64,000 nucleotides of DNA from assembly GCF_938015785.1 (NCBI RefSeq), contig NZ_CALLWC010000051.1, forward strand, positions 1 to 64,000. Reading direction: 5' to 3'. The translations under genes and the position numbers were made by a program. The notes under the pieces were generated by a model, which was given only the letters and a program-made list of their open reading frames with translations, had not been told where the DNA came from and made no database searches. The DNA is from an uncultured Campylobacter sp. Its GTDB lineage: Bacteria > Campylobacterota > Campylobacteria > Campylobacterales > Campylobacteraceae. This document shows positions 62,709 through 64,000 of the stretch, one piece after another; within the stretch, counting starts at the first letter, position 1, and each line of letters begins with the position of its first letter.

Positions 62709-64000
62709 TTGGCTTTGATCGAGCTTATCGATGTTACGAAAAAATTCGGCTCTCACGTCGTTTTAGACGGCGTCAATTTCGCACTGGACGCTAACGAGCG
62801 CGTTGCCGTGATCGGCAAAAACGGCGGCGGTAAATCCACGCTGATGAAGATAATTGCGGGTCTGTGCGAGATCGACGAGGGGCGTGTGATCACTCAAAAC
62901 GGGCTAAATATCCAGATGCTCGCTCAAACGCCGAAATTTGACGAAAACCTCTCGGTCAAAGACGCGCTGCGAAGGGAGCTAGCTGAAATTTACGCCGCCC
63001 TTAGCGAATACGACGCGATCTCGAGCGAAATCGCCGCACATCCCGAAAACAAGGAGCTTTTAGCGCGCCAAGACGAACTGATTAAATTTATCGAGGCCAA
63101 GGACGGCTGGCAGATCGATAATAAGATCGAGCAGGTACTGCAAAATTTCGGACTTAAAATTTACGAAAACCGCTCTGTCTGCACGCTTAGCGGCGGCGAA
63201 ATTCGTCGCGTGGCGCTGGGCGCGCTGGTGCTTAAAAAGCCCGACGTGCTGCTGCTGGACGAGCCCACGAATCACCTCGACGTCTATATGGTGAAATTTC
63301 TAGAGGAGATGCTGCTTAGCTCGAAGCAGACGATTGTTTTTATCAGCCACGATCGCTATTTCATCGACCGCTTGGCGACGCGCAGTATCGAGATCGAAGA
63401 GGGCAAAATTTCAAATTTCGACGGCGGATACGAGAACTATCTGAGGCGCAAGCAGGAGATGCTTGCTTCGCTCGAGAAGTCTCACGAGACGCTGCTTAAA
63501 CAGCTGCGCGCCGAGGAGGAGTGGCTGCACCGCGGCGTAAAGGCGCGCCTAAAGCGCAACGAAGGGCGCAAGGCACGTATCATGCAGATGAGGCAGGATG
63601 CGAAGAAAAACCCGGGCGCGATCCGTCGCGTGCGACTCGAGCTGGAGCGCGCGAGTAGGAGCTTTAACGGCACGGGCGGCGACAATCGCAAAAAGATGCT
63701 TTTTGAATGCACGAATATCGGTAAAATTTTAAACGGTAAAGTGCTTTTCAAGGGCTTTTCGGCGCGGGTTTTGCAGGGCGAGCGCATCGGCATCGTAGGC
63801 GCTAACGGCGCGGGCAAAAGCACTTTGCTTAAAATTCTACTCGGTCGCAGCAAGATCGATGCGGGTGAGATCAAACGCGGCGAGATCAAGATCGGCTACT
63901 TCGATCAGACCCGCAGCGGCATCACGGACGATAAAAGCATAATCGAAATTTTCTGTCCAAACGGCGGCGATCACATAAGCGTCCGCGGCAGCTACATGCA
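62709..64000 (+). CDS. ABC-F family ATPase (Uup-like), cut by the window end
   Basis: The protein starts with TTG 62709, 8 nt after AGAGGA, reading LIELIDVTKKFGSH. Two ATPase domains are visible. The first has Walker A GKNGGGKST, signature LSGGE, Walker B LLLDEPTNHLD and FISHDRYF. The second has GANGAGKST and is open at the window end. A charged linker lies between them (EEWLHRGVKARLKRNEGRKA). There are no membrane segments. ABC-F proteins act on the ribosome, and this linker and motif set resembles Uup. At least 430 residues are present. Confidence 0.9.
   Translation, partial: MALIELIDVTKKFGSHVVLDGVNFALDANERVAVIGKNGGGKSTLMKIIAGLCEIDEGRVITQNGLNIQMLAQTPKFDENLSVKDALRRELAEIYAALSEYDAISSEIAAHPENKELLARQDELIKFIEAKDGWQIDNKIEQVLQNFGLKIYENRSVCTLSGGEIRRVALGALVLKKPDVLLLDEPTNHLDVYMVKFLEEMLLSSKQTIVFISHDRYFIDRLATRSIEIEEGKISNFDGGYENYLRRKQEMLASLEKSHETLLKQLRAEEEWLHRGVKARLKRNEGRKARIMQMRQDAKKNPGAIRRVRLELERASRSFNGTGGDNRKKMLFECTNIGKILNGKVLFKGFSARVLQGERIGIVGANGAGKSTLLKILLGRSKIDAGEIKRGEIKIGYFDQTRSGITDDKSIIEIFCPNGGDHISVRGSYM

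Overview
The window looks like chromosomal DNA of a Campylobacter (Campylobacterota) with a higher GC content than C. jejuni. I infer a C. gracilis/showae/rectus-like oral species from composition and gene content, and this is not proven. Gene order agrees with C. jejuni blocks as I remember them: rsmG-ribA-hemB-argF-DUF2603-hemN-Fe-S protein; tRNA(Thr-Tyr-Gly-Thr)-tuf-rpmG-tRNA(Trp)-secE-nusG-rplKAJL-rpoBC; rpsL-rpsG-fusA; mutS2-membrane protein-murC; and recR-racS-racR-dnaJ.

Layout. 0.5-6 kb: a DUF3137 membrane protein, two members of a small membrane-protein family (one frameshifted), a BON-LysM protein and a ClC channel-family protein. 6-13.6 kb: a minus-strand cluster ending in ribA, divergent from a plus-strand haem/arginine cluster that carries an inserted Doc-type toxin-antitoxin pair. 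14.5-31.8 kb: the translation/transcription super-cluster, starting at a consensus sigma-70 promoter before four tRNAs and ending after fusA. This is the conserved core, and every gene in it is intact. 32-42 kb: accessory oxidative-stress, alkylation-repair and detoxification genes (tpx, gpx, nitroreductase, an MGMT-family gene, hchA, ogt, pepE). An unusual number of these have single-base breaks. 42-52 kb: corA, an inverted-repeat element, mutS2, murC, recR, the RacRS two-component system and dnaJ. 52-64 kb: an AT-rich, probably imported transporter, another broken member of the small membrane family, a metallopeptidase with a large repeat insert, a MATE exporter, a RelE/ParE-type toxin-antitoxin pair, acetyltransferase, amidohydrolase, a twice-frameshifted gene, an esterase and a truncated ABC-F ATPase.

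Four patterns stand out. (1) Intergenic DNA is saturated with degenerate AT-rich words built on AAATTT/AATTTTAAAATT alternating with GC-rich words. Similar low-complexity DNA also sits inside three conserved genes (ogt, the gene upstream of mutS2, and the YgjP-like peptidase) as translated inserts; the peptidase insert has five tandem 33-bp units. (2) At least eight accessory loci are broken by single-base shifts, mostly at short homopolymers, while about 17 kb of the essential cluster has none. (3) A ~380-bp symmetric GC-rich inverted-repeat element lies between corA and mutS2. (4) Perfect palindromes with a TTTTAAAA core punctuate the ribosomal cluster and form at least one clear terminator. 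No CRISPR array, insertion sequence, rRNA or prophage was seen.
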